The notes: generated by a model not told the origin, from the sequence alone. A stretch of DNA of 64,000 bases from Leptospira gomenensis (GCF_004770155.1 NZ_RQFA01000080.1:248001-312000), one strand, 5' to 3'. Positions 1-14,000 are shown, counted from the stretch's first letter. Numbers and translations: made by a program.

Positions 1-1
1 T

Positions 2-586
2 CAAAACGAAACCTTGAACGAGACGTTTTTGGACGATATCCTTTCCAACGACGGGGAAAGCGACAGTAACAGCGATATCGCTCAAGAGGATGCGGTCGCG
101 GAAAAGTCGCACGATTTTTTCCAGGCGCTTTTGACGGATGCGCTCAAACTCGCGCGTTATATCGCCCACGTAAGTCACAACGCGAGCGATAAGGATTACG
201 TTATGGAAGAGTTGGTGTATTATATCGCGTACAACACTTCGCGGAAATATTTCGACGAACTTCTGGCAAATCCTCTCGTGAGCATTTTTAAGGAATTCGA
301 AGGGAACGTTCAACGTCTCCGTAAAATCGCGGAAGTAGAAATGAAATGTGTTTTCCCGCCTTCGGCTTGGGCTTATCCGAAACCGAAATCGAGTCAGGTC
401 CTTTGCAAAAATAAGGTTTGGAGCTGTCCCAATATCGTCATGGGTTGGGACATTCATGTGATCACGGCACAAGAGGCTTTCGGTTGGGTAGGAACCAGCT
501 TACCGGTGGACAATTATCCGAAATGTAAATTGGAAGAAGAGTTGGATGCGATCTCTCACGAACCGGAAAATCCTAAGAAAAAATAA
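2..586 (+). CDS. Hypothetical protein, 5' end outside the window
   Basis: The reading frame is open to the first base of the window, so the gene probably begins upstream; the first possible in-window start is a TTG at 14. About 194 residues are visible. The N-terminal stretch is acidic and serine-rich (around residues 8-28), followed by a helical, soluble-looking part and a C-terminal part with several Cys and Trp residues (for example [10 protein letters not shown]). There is no membrane segment in the visible part, and the protein ends in a Lys-rich tail. I do not recognise the family. It is followed by a gap of about 130 bases before a lipoprotein gene on the same strand. That it is a real gene rests on its length, codon use like its neighbours and a clean stop; no function can be given. 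Confidence 0.6.
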   Translation, partial: QNETLNETFLDDILSNDGESDSNSDIAQEDAVAEKSHDFFQALLTDALKLARYIAHVSHNASDKDYVMEELVYYIAYNTSRKYFDELLANPLVSIFKEFEGNVQRLRKIAEVEMKCVFPPSAWAYPKPKSSQVLCKNKVWSCPNIVMGWDIHVITAQEAFGWVGTSLPVDNYPKCKLEEELDAISHEPENPKKK

Positions 587-719
587 TTCGATAGGAATTC
601 TTCCGTATTTTAATGGAAATTCGTAACATCTTGTGTTATAACTAAATCAGACTTACTGCAAATTTCTACTTGTAAGATTGTAGTTTATATTGCATTCTTT
701 CGTAATGTTCGGGGGTAGT

Positions 720-1649
720 ATGAAACGTATCATAATGATCGTCGCAAGTTACGCAATTCTGGCGTATTTGGCGGCGTGTAGCACTCACAAATCTACGGGC
801 GGAGATCAGATCAAATCCGAGTCCGAAACCGTAACCGCAAGAATCGTATGGGTTCTTGGAGACGTAAAAATTGTTTCCGATTCCGGGGATAAAAAAGCCG
901 AATTAGGGGCTGTTCTTTCCGCGACCGATCGTGTAGTGACCGGAGCGACCGGTGGAGCGGAGATAATGGTTGCCGACAGCGGTATCATCAAAATGTCCAA
1001 AAATTCGGACATAGCGATTTCCACTTTGATGAATCCGAACGGTTCCGATACGAACGTTCAGGTCAATTACGGAAAAATCGTCACTATGGTCAAAAAAGGT
1101 CAAAAGGGAACCGAGTTTTCGGTCTCTACTCCGACCGCACTCGCAGGCGTTCGAGGAACTTCCTTCCTGACTTCCGTGGAACATCCGGAAGGATCTAAGG
1201 TAAATTGTGCGAAAGAAAGTTGTACGATTCGTTTTGCGGTTATCGAAGGGACCATCGCCGTTTCCAAAAAAGGCGAAACTTCCGAAGTGATTCTCAATAA
1301 AAACCGTGAAATTAAAATCGAAAAGAATCAGAAATTAACGGAGCAGTTGATTCGTTCCCTACAGAAGGATTCTCTTTCCGAAATGAAAGAACTGATCGTA
1401 CTTCATAAAAACGAAACGTTCGAATACGGAAAACTCGTGGAGGAATTGAAGTCTTCGAGCGAAGAGCTGAAGATTCTCAGTCAGTCGGGTTCCGTGGACG
1501 AGGTCAAAGCGGAATTCCAAAAACGCGAAGCCAATCGTAACAACGCGGACGAGGTAACAAAAACCGCCAAAGCTGTGAACGAAACCAAGTACGTTCAACA
1601 AGACGTTCAAAAGGAAAAACTGAAGTTAAATCCTAAGGAAACATTTTAG
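720..1649 (+). CDS. FecR-domain lipoprotein
   Basis: Predicted outer-envelope lipoprotein of about 309 residues. I place the start at the ATG at 720 because GGGGGTAG lies just before it; an in-frame TTG at 690 would add ten residues ahead of the signal peptide. The N-terminus [20 protein letters not shown] is a lipoprotein signal with the lipid-bearing Cys at about residue 20. Residues 40-160 look like a FecR domain: a beta-rich segment ending in [13 protein letters not shown], the typical A-x-V-R-G-T box. The last third is charged and probably coiled-coil. FecR domains outside iron regulation occur in secreted envelope proteins; here no sigma factor gene is adjacent, so a structural or ligand-binding role is more likely than signalling (inference). 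A strong terminator follows. Confidence 0.8.
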   Translation: MKRIIMIVASYAILAYLAACSTHKSTGGDQIKSESETVTARIVWVLGDVKIVSDSGDKKAELGAVLSATDRVVTGATGGAEIMVADSGIIKMSKNSDIAISTLMNPNGSDTNVQVNYGKIVTMVKKGQKGTEFSVSTPTALAGVRGTSFLTSVEHPEGSKVNCAKESCTIRFAVIEGTIAVSKKGETSEVILNKNREIKIEKNQKLTEQLIRSLQKDSLSEMKELIVLHKNETFEYGKLVEELKSSSEELKILSQSGSVDEVKAEFQKREANRNNADEVTKTAKAVNETKYVQQDVQKEKLKLNPKETF

Positions 1650-1674
1650 GATCTCTGTTTGCCCTGAACGGTTC

Positions 1675-1708
1675 AAAACCGGGGAATTTTCCCCGGTTTT
1701 TTATTTTT
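1675..1708 (+). terminator. Rho-independent terminator
   Basis: A perfect stem AAAACCGGGGAA / TTCCCCGGTTTT runs straight into a T-rich tract. It lies 25 bases after the stop of the FecR-domain lipoprotein and separates that gene from the next lipoprotein pair. Confidence 0.85.
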
Positions 1709-1799
1709 AAGTCAATTCGTGAAAATTACGGATGATTCCGATCCGGAAATTTTTTATACTGGTTATCTCATTTATCTTTACGAAACCAACTGAGCTTTT

Positions 1800-3422
1800 A
1801 TGAAATCGATTCTTACATTAATTTTCGTATTCTTTCTCTTCGTAGTTTCCTCTCCCGTTTTTTTCGGTTGTTCTTCCGTACAAAAGATCGAAAATTTCAG
1901 TTCGGTTTTACAAGAACCGACTTACAAAGCGTTGAGCGAAGATGAAATCGTTCAGGGAAACAACTCTTCTTCGGACTATAAAATTCGTAAAAACGGAAAC
2001 AACGAGCCGATCTTCGTTTTGGCTCCCGTACAAATTCCCGCGGGAATGGATCCGAAATTGTCCGCTTTCTTAAACGACGAGATTCGTTTGATTTGGGCCA
2101 AAGTAAAAGGGAAACAAGTACGGATCGCGGACGCGGTTTGGAAAAATCCATCGCAACTTTCCGCCGAATTCAAGAAGTCGGAAGTGGACGCAGTGGTTCG
2201 TACTTCGATCCGGGAAGCGGAAGGGAAGTGGCTCGTGACTCAAAAAATCGAAGATCCGGTGAAAGAAATCGTCTACGGCAAGTTAGACGCTTCGTTTCAA
2301 CCTCCTTCTTCGCAAAACGAATTACAGGCCAATCAGGTTTATTACTTAAAACATTCCTCCGGGGTTTTGGCTTTGGATCCGAAAAATTCCTTGGTTCCAA
2401 TTTGGGAAAAATCACTGAGTTCCGGAGAAATCGATTCGATCCTGAAAAAATCGATTCAGGGTTATCTTTCTTTCAGTGCGTCCTCGGCGGATACGGAGGT
2501 AGTGTTTCAAGGAGAAAAAATAGGGATCTCCTATTTCAGAAATTATCCTCTTCCCGAAGGATCGCAACAGATCCAAATCACACGCCCCGGACAAAAGGAC
2601 GTTCTCAAAACGATCCAAATCCGTGCGGGACAAACCGTTTCCTTATATCAGGAATGGAAGGAAGACCGCACCTTGGGCGGAATCCGAATTCTGAGTTTTC
2701 CGGAAGCTCTTCAGGTGGCCCTGGACGGATTTAGAAACGGAGAAACCCCGTTTTACAGAAGTAATCTTCCTGCGGGCGCGCTACAGCTCGAACTTTTGAA
2801 AGATACGGAAAAAGGGCCTTTGGTGTATTACGAAGGCCAATTGGTCGTTCAATCCGATAAAATTACGGAAATCGCCCTTCCTTATAAGGCGGAAAATCTC
2901 GTCGTTGAACCGGAATTTTGGAAACTTTCCGGAGAAAAAGGATTTCAGGCCTTTGCCGGTAAGACATTAGATTTTCAGAATGTTTCCAATCTCCCTCCGG
3001 GTTGGTTCGGGGTCTTTTCCGTTCCGTTTGTCGCGGAAAATTTGGAGATATCCGGTGTCATTCCGATCTCTTCCGAATCCGACGGAGGGATCGTCGCCTT
3101 TTCCCTTCATACGCCCAAAAAAACCGTCAGCTTGGAATACGAAAAAGAAAGACTCAGCGTTTATACGTTTCCTTCGGACGGAAAGGATTTGGGGAGTTAC
3201 CGTTTTAAAAAGGAAGAAAAAGAGGAAGGTCGTCCGTTTCGAATCGTAACCGATCTGAAAGAAGGAACGATCCGTCTTTATTTAGGATATTCTAAAGTTT
3301 TGGAAGATAAGTTGGATCCGGCTTCCGGAGCCTGGAGAATTTCCGTCGTTACGAGAGGGGAAAAGTTCTCGAAACGTTCTCCGATTCGAAATCTTAAGAT
3401 CGAATATAAGGGTTATAAATGA
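1800..3422 (+). CDS. Lipoprotein with PEGA-like repeats and LamG-like C-terminus
   Basis: A 540-residue predicted lipoprotein. The signal is a hydrophobic stretch ending in FFGCSS, with the lipidated Cys near residue 24. Residues 30-215 are a mixed alpha/beta part of unknown type. Residues about 222-285 and 292-365 look like two PEGA-like beta modules (for example [13 protein letters not shown], then a turn and ALQLELLK). Residues about 375-540 resemble a LamG/concanavalin-like sandwich with regularly spaced strands and a closing [12 protein letters not shown]. Such modules usually bind carbohydrate or other surface ligands (family knowledge). The stop overlaps the start of the next gene by four bases (ATGA), so the two are probably translated together. 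Domain calls were made by eye and the exact family is unsure. Confidence 0.7.
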   Translation: MKSILTLIFVFFLFVVSSPVFFGCSSVQKIENFSSVLQEPTYKALSEDEIVQGNNSSSDYKIRKNGNNEPIFVLAPVQIPAGMDPKLSAFLNDEIRLIWAKVKGKQVRIADAVWKNPSQLSAEFKKSEVDAVVRTSIREAEGKWLVTQKIEDPVKEIVYGKLDASFQPPSSQNELQANQVYYLKHSSGVLALDPKNSLVPIWEKSLSSGEIDSILKKSIQGYLSFSASSADTEVVFQGEKIGISYFRNYPLPEGSQQIQITRPGQKDVLKTIQIRAGQTVSLYQEWKEDRTLGGIRILSFPEALQVALDGFRNGETPFYRSNLPAGALQLELLKDTEKGPLVYYEGQLVVQSDKITEIALPYKAENLVVEPEFWKLSGEKGFQAFAGKTLDFQNVSNLPPGWFGVFSVPFVAENLEISGVIPISSESDGGIVAFSLHTPKKTVSLEYEKERLSVYTFPSDGKDLGSYRFKKEEKEEGRPFRIVTDLKEGTIRLYLGYSKVLEDKLDPASGAWRISVVTRGEKFSKRSPIRNLKIEYKGYK

Positions 3423-6400
3423 AAGGTCTCAATTCCATGAAGAATTATTTCGCTCCGTTTATCGTACTCATTCTGTTAGGCGGTTCCTTATTCCTAAATT
3501 GTGCGAGTAAGGAATTCAGAAAATCGCAGACTCAGGATTCCGTTTTGGAAAAGGATTCCGCTGCCCGGGAAAAATTAAAACGAGTCTCCAAAATATTAAA
3601 CGACGGGAATTCCTTTTTTCAAAAAGGGAATTACGACAAGGCTTTGGAAAAAGCCAATCTCGCGATCAATACGTATCCGACCGCTCCCGGTTATTATTTA
3701 GCCGGTATTTCGGAATACAAAATGGGAAAAAACGAAGAGGCGCTGGCTTCCCTCAAAAAAGGAACGGAGATCGATCCTGAAAACGAACAGATCCTTTTGA
3801 CGTTAGGCATCATTTATACGGCGGAAGGTAAAAACGAAAGCGCGATCGAAGTTTACTCCAAATTGGAAACTTTACCCGTTAAGGAAAAATACAATTACTC
3901 CTTCAAAAAAGCGGTCCTTCTTAAGAATCAGGGAAAATTCGAACAGGCATATTCCACTTTAAAGAGTATTCCAAAAAACGAATTCGCTTTTCCCGCACAG
4001 TTGAATATGCAGCTCGGCGACGCGGCGGTTCAGCTTAAAAAATACGAGGAAGCGGAAGCCTATTTCGAAGAGGCGAGAAAAAACGACCCCGAGTTGATTT
4101 CCGCCAAAAAGTCCGCGTCCGTTACACGGGTCGCTTCCGCATTGGAAAACGGAAACCAGGCGATGCGCCGTAAGAATTACAAGGAGGCTGCCTCCCATTT
4201 TCAAACAGCGGTTCAAAACGATCCCAAAAATCCGGCTCCGTATATCTTTTTGGGAAATGCCAGAATCTTAAACGGAGAATACGAGGCCGCGCTCAAGGCG
4301 TTCGAAACTTCCCTTTCTCTGAAGTCCGATTATCAGGAAGCGATTTCCGGAATCGCGGCGGTTCATTATAAAACCGGAAACTATAGAAAGTCCGTCGTCG
4401 TTTTAGAAAAGGCGATCGCAACGTTTCCGAACAACGCCGTGTATCAGAATCAGATGGGCCTCAATATGAAAAGCCTGGGTGAATCCGCAAAAGCGTTGGT
4501 TTATTTTACGCGTGCCCAGGAATTGGATCCTTCCTTTGCCGAGCCGGTTACCAATCTCGTATTTCTTCTCATTGCGGAAAATCGTTTTAAAACGGCGCGT
4601 AAGGAAGCGGAGTCCTTAAAAGCCGAAGCCGAAAAAAAACAAATCATCGCGTTCATCGACGTTTCCGAGCAGATTTACGAAGGGGACAAACATCTAAGGA
4701 AGGGAGATTTTAAAGGAGCCAAAGGCTTTTACGAAAAAGCGAAAAAGGCTTCTTCGGAAGAACCTTCCGTTTACAACGCGTTCGGAAGATTGTATTTCAT
4801 TTCCGGAGATCCGAAAACTTCCGAAGAGAACTTTAAAAAAGCGTTGAATATCGACAAACAGAATATTCCCGCGTTTCAAGGTTTGATTCGTTTGTATTCG
4901 GCGCAAAAAAATCAGACTTTGGCGAATCAATACACGAAAGAATTGGAAAATCTCACCGGGAACGATCCTTCCGCGGCAATCGTCCTCGGAAGAACATACG
5001 AGGATAAGAAGGAATACGATAAAGCGGAATCGGTTTATAAAAATCTTCAGAAAAAATTTCCGAATCACGAAGCGGTTAACTTCCGTTTGGCGATGTTATA
5101 CTACAAAATCGCTTTGGAAGAAAACGAAAAGAACAATCACGATTCAGCACTTTCTTGGATTTCGAAAGCGGAAAAGTTATCCAAAGATATTCCCGAGTTG
5201 GCGGAAACGAGAAAAACGATTCAGGAAAATCAGAAATTCGCGACCGTGATTCCCACGATTCAAAAGGCCAACAAATCGTTCGACGCCGCGCAGTACGAAA
5301 AAGCCATCCCTTTGTATCAGGAGGCGTTTCAGAAAACCGGAAAGTTGACCTTATATATTAAAATAGCTGAATGTTATCTCGCCCTCGGCAACGAGGAGAA
5401 AGGGATTTCGATGTTGGAAAATCCGCCGCAAGGAGGACGTAACCTTCAGGCTAGGGAAGCGATCAACGCGTTCCTCCTGAGAAAAGGCGAGATCGATAAG
5501 GCGGAAGAGGGGTTTAAGGAGATTCTCTCCAAAAAGCCGGATTCCTATTACAGTCATTATCAAATGGGAATCATCCATCTTCAGAGGAAAAAATACGAAG
5601 CCTCCGCGGACGCGTTCGATCGTTCCATTCTTTTGAATACGGATTTCGTCGCTGCCCGCATCGGAAAAGGAATTTCCACGTATCATTCCGGAAATAAAAA
5701 ATTGGCGAAGGAGGAGTTCGAAACCGCGATGCAGCAGGATTCCGAAAACGAATTGGCTCCTTACAATATCGGGATCATACTTTTTAACGATAATTTATAC
5801 AACGAAGCAATCACGATCTTCAAGGAAATCATTCAGAAAAATCCGGAGTTTCCGGACGCACACTATCAAATTTCCTATATCTATTATAAACGCGGGGATT
5901 TGGATGCGGCGGAAAAAGAAATCCGAAAGGCGCTTGAATTGGAGAGAAACGAAAGGAACCTTTTCGCTTTGATCCGGATTCTTTCCGATCAAAAAACGAA
6001 GATGGCCAACCCGGCGGTGAAAAAAGAGGTTTTGGACTTAGGCCGCGAGATCGCCGAAAAATTCCCCGCTTCTCCCTACGCAAGTCAGGCGGAAAAACTC
6101 GTCATTTCCGACGAGGACAATCCGGTCATACTTCAATCCTATCAAAGCAGAGGAAAGTTGGTCGGTGTTCCGCTTTTGATCAACGACTCGGTGATTCTAA
6201 ACTACGGAACGAGTGTCGAATCCTTGGATAAGGATAGAGGCGTTCGTCATTGGAGAATTCAAACTTCCGCTCCGTTTAAATTCATCTTGGCCGATAAACG
6301 ACTGATAGGAATTTCCGAAAAAAAAATGGAGGTAATGGATTTAAAAACCGGAATCATATTGCGAGAATCTAAATTACCTTCCGGTGAAATCAAAAAAGCG

Positions 6401-7015
6401 GTTCTTTCCGGAGAAAACATTCTCGTGGAAATGGTTTCCGGAAAAAATTCCAAGATATACAGTTATTCGGATCAGCTGGAACAAAACGGCTCCGTTTCTT
6501 TCGAGGGAAATTTTTGGTCCGCGATCAAATCGGGAACCTTGTTTACCGTAACTCAACAAAAAGATACGATTCAAACTGCGGCTTATGATTCCTCTTTGAA
6601 GGATACGAACGCTAAAAAAACGAATCAGAAATCCTTCGGTGATTTGAGATATCTGGGTTCATACGATTCCGGAATCTTTTATCTTTCCGGTAAAAAAATC
6701 GTTTCCTTGGATAAGGACAATTCGACCTCACTGGATCTTCCCGCGGAATCCGCTTCGCAGTTCGTAGTGCGTTCCCCGTATTTATGGTTCCATTCCGGAA
6801 AAACGGTTTATCGCGTGGAGGCGGGCTCTCTAAAGCAGAATTCGTTTACGGCGGAGGCTTCCGATATCGAAGGAATTCTTCCGGGCAAAAAGGACGACGC
6901 GATCGTGTTATTTAAATCGGGAAAAGCGATCCGATACGGACTCGACGGCAAACCTCTTTGGTCTTATCCTTTGAAAGACGAAACCGGAAAGGTCTATTCG
7001 CTCGTTTATCGTTAA
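3419..7015 (+). CDS. Large TPR lipoprotein with C-terminal beta-propeller-like region
   Basis: A 1198-residue protein. The signal ends in LFLNCAS, with the lipidated Cys near residue 28. The frame has an ATG at 3419 overlapping the upstream stop and a second ATG at 3437, either of which could be used. From about residue 50 to 900 it is a long array of TPR-like 34-residue helical pairs; typical segments are A-x-Y-Y-L-G-x-x and Y-x-x-A-x-x-x-F-x-K-A-L with P at the repeat end. From about residue 925 the character changes to beta-strands with a PQQ/WD-like rhythm ([28 protein letters not shown]), suggesting a partial propeller. It probably works as a scaffold at the periplasmic or outer-surface face together with the co-transcribed lipoprotein upstream (inference). 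No catalytic motif was seen. Confidence 0.8.
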   Translation: MKGLNSMKNYFAPFIVLILLGGSLFLNCASKEFRKSQTQDSVLEKDSAAREKLKRVSKILNDGNSFFQKGNYDKALEKANLAINTYPTAPGYYLAGISEYKMGKNEEALASLKKGTEIDPENEQILLTLGIIYTAEGKNESAIEVYSKLETLPVKEKYNYSFKKAVLLKNQGKFEQAYSTLKSIPKNEFAFPAQLNMQLGDAAVQLKKYEEAEAYFEEARKNDPELISAKKSASVTRVASALENGNQAMRRKNYKEAASHFQTAVQNDPKNPAPYIFLGNARILNGEYEAALKAFETSLSLKSDYQEAISGIAAVHYKTGNYRKSVVVLEKAIATFPNNAVYQNQMGLNMKSLGESAKALVYFTRAQELDPSFAEPVTNLVFLLIAENRFKTARKEAESLKAEAEKKQIIAFIDVSEQIYEGDKHLRKGDFKGAKGFYEKAKKASSEEPSVYNAFGRLYFISGDPKTSEENFKKALNIDKQNIPAFQGLIRLYSAQKNQTLANQYTKELENLTGNDPSAAIVLGRTYEDKKEYDKAESVYKNLQKKFPNHEAVNFRLAMLYYKIALEENEKNNHDSALSWISKAEKLSKDIPELAETRKTIQENQKFATVIPTIQKANKSFDAAQYEKAIPLYQEAFQKTGKLTLYIKIAECYLALGNEEKGISMLENPPQGGRNLQAREAINAFLLRKGEIDKAEEGFKEILSKKPDSYYSHYQMGIIHLQRKKYEASADAFDRSILLNTDFVAARIGKGISTYHSGNKKLAKEEFETAMQQDSENELAPYNIGIILFNDNLYNEAITIFKEIIQKNPEFPDAHYQISYIYYKRGDLDAAEKEIRKALELERNERNLFALIRILSDQKTKMANPAVKKEVLDLGREIAEKFPASPYASQAEKLVISDEDNPVILQSYQSRGKLVGVPLLINDSVILNYGTSVESLDKDRGVRHWRIQTSAPFKFILADKRLIGISEKKMEVMDLKTGIILRESKLPSGEIKKAVLSGENILVEMVSGKNSKIYSYSDQLEQNGSVSFEGNFWSAIKSGTLFTVTQQKDTIQTAAYDSSLKDTNAKKTNQKSFGDLRYLGSYDSGIFYLSGKKIVSLDKDNSTSLDLPAESASQFVVRSPYLWFHSGKTVYRVEAGSLKQNSFTAEASDIEGILPGKKDDAIVLFKSGKAIRYGLDGKPLWSYPLKDETGKVYSLVYR

Positions 7016-7025
7016 ACGAAGAAGT

Positions 7026-7679
<654 letters not shown>

Positions 7680-7693
7680 GATTTATCGTCAGA

Positions 7694-8667
<974 letters not shown>

Positions 8668-8785
8668 ACAAGATTCCTTTTTTCATCGTTTTAAAATTCT
8701 TAGAAAAGTTATTTTTTCCCGTTCTTGTTTTGTTCCGAAAATTTTTCTTTTCATTCCGCCGAATCGGGTTTATCCTGTATGCGCT

Positions 8786-9139
8786 ATGCAAACTGAGATG
8801 GGAAAACAAAAAAAGAAGGATAGCGACTCCTCGGCGGACAAACGATTTTATAAAAGATTCCGTAAGAAGAATAATCTCGTAAAGATGGTTCTCGGCAAAA
8901 ACGAGATTCTAGGGAATTTGGAAGATATCAGTATGATAGGCGCTTCGATCAGTTCCCGAGAGGAAATTCTTTTGGGTCAGCGAGTTAAATTTATGTCTCC
9001 GATTTTATCCGTTGAAATCGAAGCGGATGTGATTCGAAGAGATTTGGTCCAGGAAACGTATAAATACGGACTCGTATTTCATGATTTGTCCGATGCGGCA
9101 ATCGTTGAAATTCTGAATAAGATCGCTTCGGCCGATTGA
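8786..9139 (+). CDS. PilZ-domain protein
   Basis: A 117-residue single-domain protein. It carries the two hallmarks of cyclic-di-GMP-binding PilZ domains: an RxxxR box in KRFYKRFR near residue 20 and a D-x-S-x-x-G box in EDISMIGAS near residue 50, followed by a beta-barrel-like run ending in GLVFHDLS. It probably acts as a c-di-GMP receptor that changes the activity of a partner protein; the partner cannot be told from the neighbourhood. The start ATG at 8786 follows a 118-base gap after the MBL gene. Confidence 0.85.
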   Translation: MQTEMGKQKKKDSDSSADKRFYKRFRKKNNLVKMVLGKNEILGNLEDISMIGASISSREEILLGQRVKFMSPILSVEIEADVIRRDLVQETYKYGLVFHDLSDAAIVEILNKIASAD

Positions 9140-9255
9140 ATCTTTTTTTGCTGTTCATTTATAAACCGAGAATTCTCCTTTTCTTTTTAAATTTTAGAAA
9201 TATTTTATGTACCGGCCCTTAACTTGGGTTTTCCGAAGCCGACACTAGTAATAGA

Positions 9256-9957
9256 ATGAGAATCGGCGGCGAAAATAGAATGCAACTCGGCATCCCTCGC
9301 GATGAGTCTTTGCATTATATTGGACACGGTCAACTGGAGAGCGCCCCGGCTTCCACTTCCGTGCTTCACGTGATTTCCCACGAGTTGGGACATGTGGCCG
9401 AGTTCCGCTCCGAGGCGATGCGGGATCGCGCTGAAATCCGTTCTTTGAATATGAAAATTCATTACGAGTTTAGAAACGGTAAACTCGTGGCCGTCGCAGG
9501 TGAGACCGAAGCAGTAACCGCGAAAAAAGAAGAACCTCATTCTAGAAACGTTATCGATTCTTCCTTACAAAAATCCGATTCCTCCTCTCGCGATGCGGAT
9601 CAAACCTCTTCGGAGAAAGCGGAAAAAAATAAAAAAAACGAATCTTCCAAAACCGAATCCGAAGACAAGGAAAAACAAATTCTTTCCGAACTTCGCAGGA
9701 TCGAATCCGAAATCCGAAGTTTCGAGAATTCGCCCGAAGAAAAAAGCGAAAGTTTCGATTCGATCCGCAAATCGGAACTCGAAGAGAAAAAACGTAAACT
9801 TGAAATGTCGCTCAATCAGGAAAAGCTAAAAGCCATTTTAGAAAAAACGTTAGACACCTTTCAGGAACTCACCGAAAAACAAACCGAAATGAGTTTAAAA
9901 ATTTTGAATGTAGGCGAAGCCGATCAAATAGGAAGTATCGTGGACGTTCAAGTCTGA
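9256..9957 (+). CDS. Putative metalloprotease-like protein with HELGH motif (distant SprA-like)
   Basis: A 233-residue protein. Residues 48-59 read HVISHELGHVAEF, a zinc-metalloprotease HExxH type box. It is followed about 35 residues later by YEFRNGKLVAVAGET, which resembles the Y-x-Y-x-x-G-K-x-Y-A-V-G-G-E region of SprA-related proteins. The rest (about 80-215) is very charged and rich in Lys, Glu and Ser, predicted coiled-coil. The family link is my reading, not proven. The start is doubtful: no ribosome binding site precedes the ATG at 9256, and the frame stays open back to 9223 with plausible residues but no start codon. A nearby ATG at 9207 is in another frame, so a frameshift near 9222 is possible. 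Confidence 0.55.
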   Translation: MRIGGENRMQLGIPRDESLHYIGHGQLESAPASTSVLHVISHELGHVAEFRSEAMRDRAEIRSLNMKIHYEFRNGKLVAVAGETEAVTAKKEEPHSRNVIDSSLQKSDSSSRDADQTSSEKAEKNKKNESSKTESEDKEKQILSELRRIESEIRSFENSPEEKSESFDSIRKSELEEKKRKLEMSLNQEKLKAILEKTLDTFQELTEKQTEMSLKILNVGEADQIGSIVDVQV

Positions 9958-9966
9958 TCTCAACGA

Positions 9967-10632
<666 letters not shown>

Positions 10633-10650
10633 CTTCCAGGCTCCTGAAAA

Positions 10651-11951
10651 TCAGGGTAGTATCTCGGTTTCTTTGTCAGCGACTAGATCCCCCAACTTAG
10701 GATCCCAAAGACTGAGACAAATCACATCAACTTTCCCTTCCCCGTAAAGTATGGGTAGCATTTTTCTAACCGGAACCGGAATCTCTTTTTGTCTCAGAAT
10801 TTCGGAAATTTCTAAACTCATCCCGTTTTTGCGGATTTTGGCTCCTTCCGGACAAAGATCGGGAACGAAGCCGGGGGGGATCTTTTTTTGATGTCCGTTC
10901 CATTTCAACGTCATTTGTCTCGGTTCGAATCTGTATTTCTGAAACGCCGGAGAATTTTTCGGAATAAGATATAGATCCGAGGAAGCGGATTTCCAAAACC
11001 AAACTTCCTTGTTTTCGATTCCGAAAGATCGATTTCGCATTAAACAATCCGAAAGATCCTGGAAAAAATTCCTTGTAATCGGATGTAATCCGAGAGAACG
11101 AAGGTATCGATCTATGAAAAATTTTCTTTCTCGAACGGAAAGGTCGTTTAACAACCATACGCTGATTTTTAGATACGAAGGCGTTTTGAGAGGGCCGTCG
11201 GTTTTTTCCGTAAGGATTTTTTCGGAAGGACGATCCGGTCTGTGGAAATTCTTGTAAATCCGATCGGGGTCGGCGCCTTCGTGTAACAAAAGTGGAACGA
11301 TATGATTGCGGATTCTGTTTCTTAAATATTCGTCGCTTCGATTCGATTCGTCATCGAACACGGGCCAGAATTCGGTTTGAAACACGGTTTTGATTTCGTC
11401 CTTAGTAAACGCAAACAAGGGACGAAACCGATTTTTTTCATACCAACCTAAGGTCCGTAACGAATTCCATCCTCCTCCCCGGATGAGATTTAAAAGGATC
11501 GTTTCAAGATAATCGTCCGAATGATGTCCGGTTACGATATAACCTTCGTATCGTTTTGCGATCGTTTCCAGATCTTTATAACGAAAGGCTCTTCCGGTTT
11601 CTTCGAGGGTTTTTCCTAATTTTCTGGATAAGGCAGGAACGTTTTTTTTTTAAAAGCCCTCGGAAAAGGAAACGTCGTTTCCGCATATTCTAGAATTTCA
11701 CGTTCCTGTTCCAGATTGAATCGGATCGAATGATCCAAATGATAGATACACGGCACGGGAATTTTTTTTTCGATCCATAGCCAAAAGTAAAAATGAAGTA
11801 ATAAACTGGAATCCTTACCGCCGGAATATGAAATTACCGCGGGTCGGCTCAGGATCATGTCTTGAAACGGAAGAATTCTCCGCCAGGCGGTTTCGAAAAT
11901 TTTTCCGGTGTTTTCCGAGATTTTATCTCTCATACGATTTCGTTTATGCAC
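10651..11951 (-). pseudogene. tilS: tRNA(Ile)-lysidine synthase, reading frame broken at an A10 tract
   Basis: TilS converts C34 of the AUA-reading tRNA-Ile to lysidine and is essential in most bacteria. The first frame (11951 down to 11616) holds the PP-loop SGGKDSS and the linked HLDHSIR motif, then stops after about 111 residues. The second frame holds the rest, including [18 protein letters not shown], the TilS signature, and the C-terminal domains ending at 10651. They join at a run of ten A residues (T10 at 11642-11651 on the plus strand). One extra A would give a single frame of 434 codons, the normal length for the family. The start is a GTG at 11951 or an ATG six codons later. Because the gene is normally essential, a sequencing error or slippage that restores the frame is more likely than true loss (inference). 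It begins two bases after the upstream phosphatase stop. Confidence 0.85.
11642..11651. repeat. Homopolymer T10 (A10 in tilS sense)
   Basis: Ten consecutive T on the plus strand lie exactly where tilS changes reading frame. Runs this long are prone to polymerase slippage and to miscalled length in sequencing. Confidence 0.9.
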
Positions 11952-11953
11952 GT

Positions 11954-13990
11954 TTAAACGATCCTGCGGATCGCTGCAAGAGTAATATCGTCCATCTGCT
12001 CCCGATTCCCCGTAAATTTACGGATTTCGGAAACGATCTCATCCAACATCGTCTGCAAAGGAAGATTCTGTAATCTTAGAATCGTACGTTTAAAACGTTC
12101 GATTTCGAATTGAATTCCTTCCTGATCGGCCGCCTCTAAGGCTCCGTCGGTACACATGATCAACAGATCTCCCGGTAACATTCTGAACTGGTTTATATTT
12201 TCGAATCTGGATATGTCGGCGTCGATACCCAATATGATTCCGCCGGTGGTTATCTCTTCGATTTCGCCCGACCTCGCTCGGTAAAGATAAAGATTTCCTT
12301 GTCCGGCTCCGCTGAAAGTAAATTCGTTTTTGCTCATATCCCATCGAATTACGGTCATCGACATAAAACGAGGGGATGCCGAATCGTTGTAGTTTTGGAA
12401 TATGTACGTGTTCACGGTGTTGACGATATCCCAAGGACTCACCTTTTTTCTTACGAGGGAATGTATGATCGTGCGGACCGTCGCCATTACGATTCCGGCG
12501 GGAACTCCTTTTCCGCTTACGTCTCCGATGCAGATCACCGTTTCGGTGTTAAACGGATCCGTTATAAAATCGTAATAATCGCCTCCTACACCTCGCGCCG
12601 GCAACATGGTTCCCGCGAATTCGTATCCTTTGTGTTCCGGCATCTTTCTGGGAAGCAGGGATTTTTGCAGTTCTTTGGCGATTTCTATCTCTTTGTCCAA
12701 TCTTTCCTTCTGTGCGCGCTCGTCGAAAAGATGATAATTCTGGATCGAAATTCCAGCTTGGATCGAAAACGCATTCAAAACTTCTAATTCTTCGGAATTG
12801 AATTGGCGGTCTTTCCGTTTTCCGAGTATGATCACTACATCGGATTTGTCCGTATGAACGACGGGAAGAATCGCAAGATTCAAACCCCACATTCCGAATT
12901 TCTCCAATTCGGGAAAATCGGCGGAGTGTGCGAGTTTGGATTCCTTCAGTTCGAAAATCTCCTTTAAAAAGAATTCATAACGTTTTAAGGGGATGGACAA
13001 CTCCCCCGGAATTCGCTCGGATTCTTTTTTAGGATTTTTTCTTTTTAATTCCTGACTTCCCGATTCCTCCTGCGTCGTTTGAATGCGGATTTTAAACGTG
13101 GACTGTTTTCCCATGTCGATATCGAGACGGATTTCGGGACTTGTGATGTTTCCCGTTAAAAAATGTCCGAACAACGTATGATTGTCTTTGTTCCATTCGA
13201 ATAGGGAATACAGTTCGTTTTCGGAAAATTCGGTTAAGGAAAGAAGAATAACGCGGAAAATTTCGACCTTATACTTAAAACCCAACGAAGAAAGCCGAAG
13301 TGCCGCGGAATGAAGAGAACGGAAATTTCTGGATTGTGTCTGCGATACTTCGAAAAGGATTCTGTTTTTTAACGTTACGGCGAATTGAGCGGCGATCAAT
13401 TCCAAAAAATATCTGTCGTTCTCCGCTTTTTCGGGATCGTCCCGGTTGTAGTCCACGGTGATGATTCCCAAAACTTCTCCGTTGAGATGGATGGGCACGG
13501 CGAGAGCGGCCACGGTCCGGTTGAGTCTTGCGTATTGTCTGAAATGTTTGTGCTTTTGATCCGCAAACTTGTAATAAATCGATCTACAGTTTTCGATACA
13601 TTCCGTCAAAGGTCCGTTATCTTCGCCTTTTTTGATTTCGAAATGTAAAGCGACTTTGGAAAGGGAAGACTTTTGATTTTTTACGGACATTACGGTCATA
13701 CGATCCAGTCGAGGTTCGTAGATCAATACGCTCACTCCGGGAATCCCCAATTTATAGAATGCAAGAGAAGTGAAACTTTCCAGAAGGTGAACGAGATTCG
13801 GACTGGTATTGAACAAGGAGAGGAATTCGAGCAGAACTTCGTTGCTAAAACGGGCGTCGCTCGGAGGTTGAAGACGAGGGTTTTTCCGTTTTTCTAAAAT
13901 CCACTCGCGGCCACAAGATCTGCAAAAGAATCGACCGTTTCTAAACATTCCATCCGGAGTTTTCCGTTCTGAACAAAATGTACAGACCAT
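11954..13990 (-). CDS. GAF / SpoIIE-type PP2C serine/threonine phosphatase
   Basis: A 678-residue regulator. The N-terminus has two Cys pairs (CTFC and CRSC, residues 3-25) forming a likely zinc ribbon. A GAF-like sensor follows at about 50-215, a second GAF-like segment at about 330-430, and a short coiled coil (residues 430-455). The C-terminal SpoIIE/PP2C domain, about 460-678, has the metal-binding motifs GGDYYDF and [10 protein letters not shown] and a late DDITL. Such proteins (RsbU type) dephosphorylate anti-anti-sigma factors (family knowledge); no partner gene is next to it. An inverted repeat sits just upstream of the start. tilS begins two bases after the stop. Confidence 0.9.
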   Translation of the reverse strand: MVCTFCSERKTPDGMFRNGRFFCRSCGREWILEKRKNPRLQPPSDARFSNEVLLEFLSLFNTSPNLVHLLESFTSLAFYKLGIPGVSVLIYEPRLDRMTVMSVKNQKSSLSKVALHFEIKKGEDNGPLTECIENCRSIYYKFADQKHKHFRQYARLNRTVAALAVPIHLNGEVLGIITVDYNRDDPEKAENDRYFLELIAAQFAVTLKNRILFEVSQTQSRNFRSLHSAALRLSSLGFKYKVEIFRVILLSLTEFSENELYSLFEWNKDNHTLFGHFLTGNITSPEIRLDIDMGKQSTFKIRIQTTQEESGSQELKRKNPKKESERIPGELSIPLKRYEFFLKEIFELKESKLAHSADFPELEKFGMWGLNLAILPVVHTDKSDVVIILGKRKDRQFNSEELEVLNAFSIQAGISIQNYHLFDERAQKERLDKEIEIAKELQKSLLPRKMPEHKGYEFAGTMLPARGVGGDYYDFITDPFNTETVICIGDVSGKGVPAGIVMATVRTIIHSLVRKKVSPWDIVNTVNTYIFQNYNDSASPRFMSMTVIRWDMSKNEFTFSGAGQGNLYLYRARSGEIEEITTGGIILGIDADISRFENINQFRMLPGDLLIMCTDGALEAADQEGIQFEIERFKRTILRLQNLPLQTMLDEIVSEIRKFTGNREQMDDITLAAIRRIV

Positions 13991-14000
13991 CCGCGTAATC

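Noticed and set aside
12299..12787. Plus-strand frame inside the phosphatase gene
   Set aside because: The opposite frame encodes the SpoIIE motifs; this one has no recognisable content.
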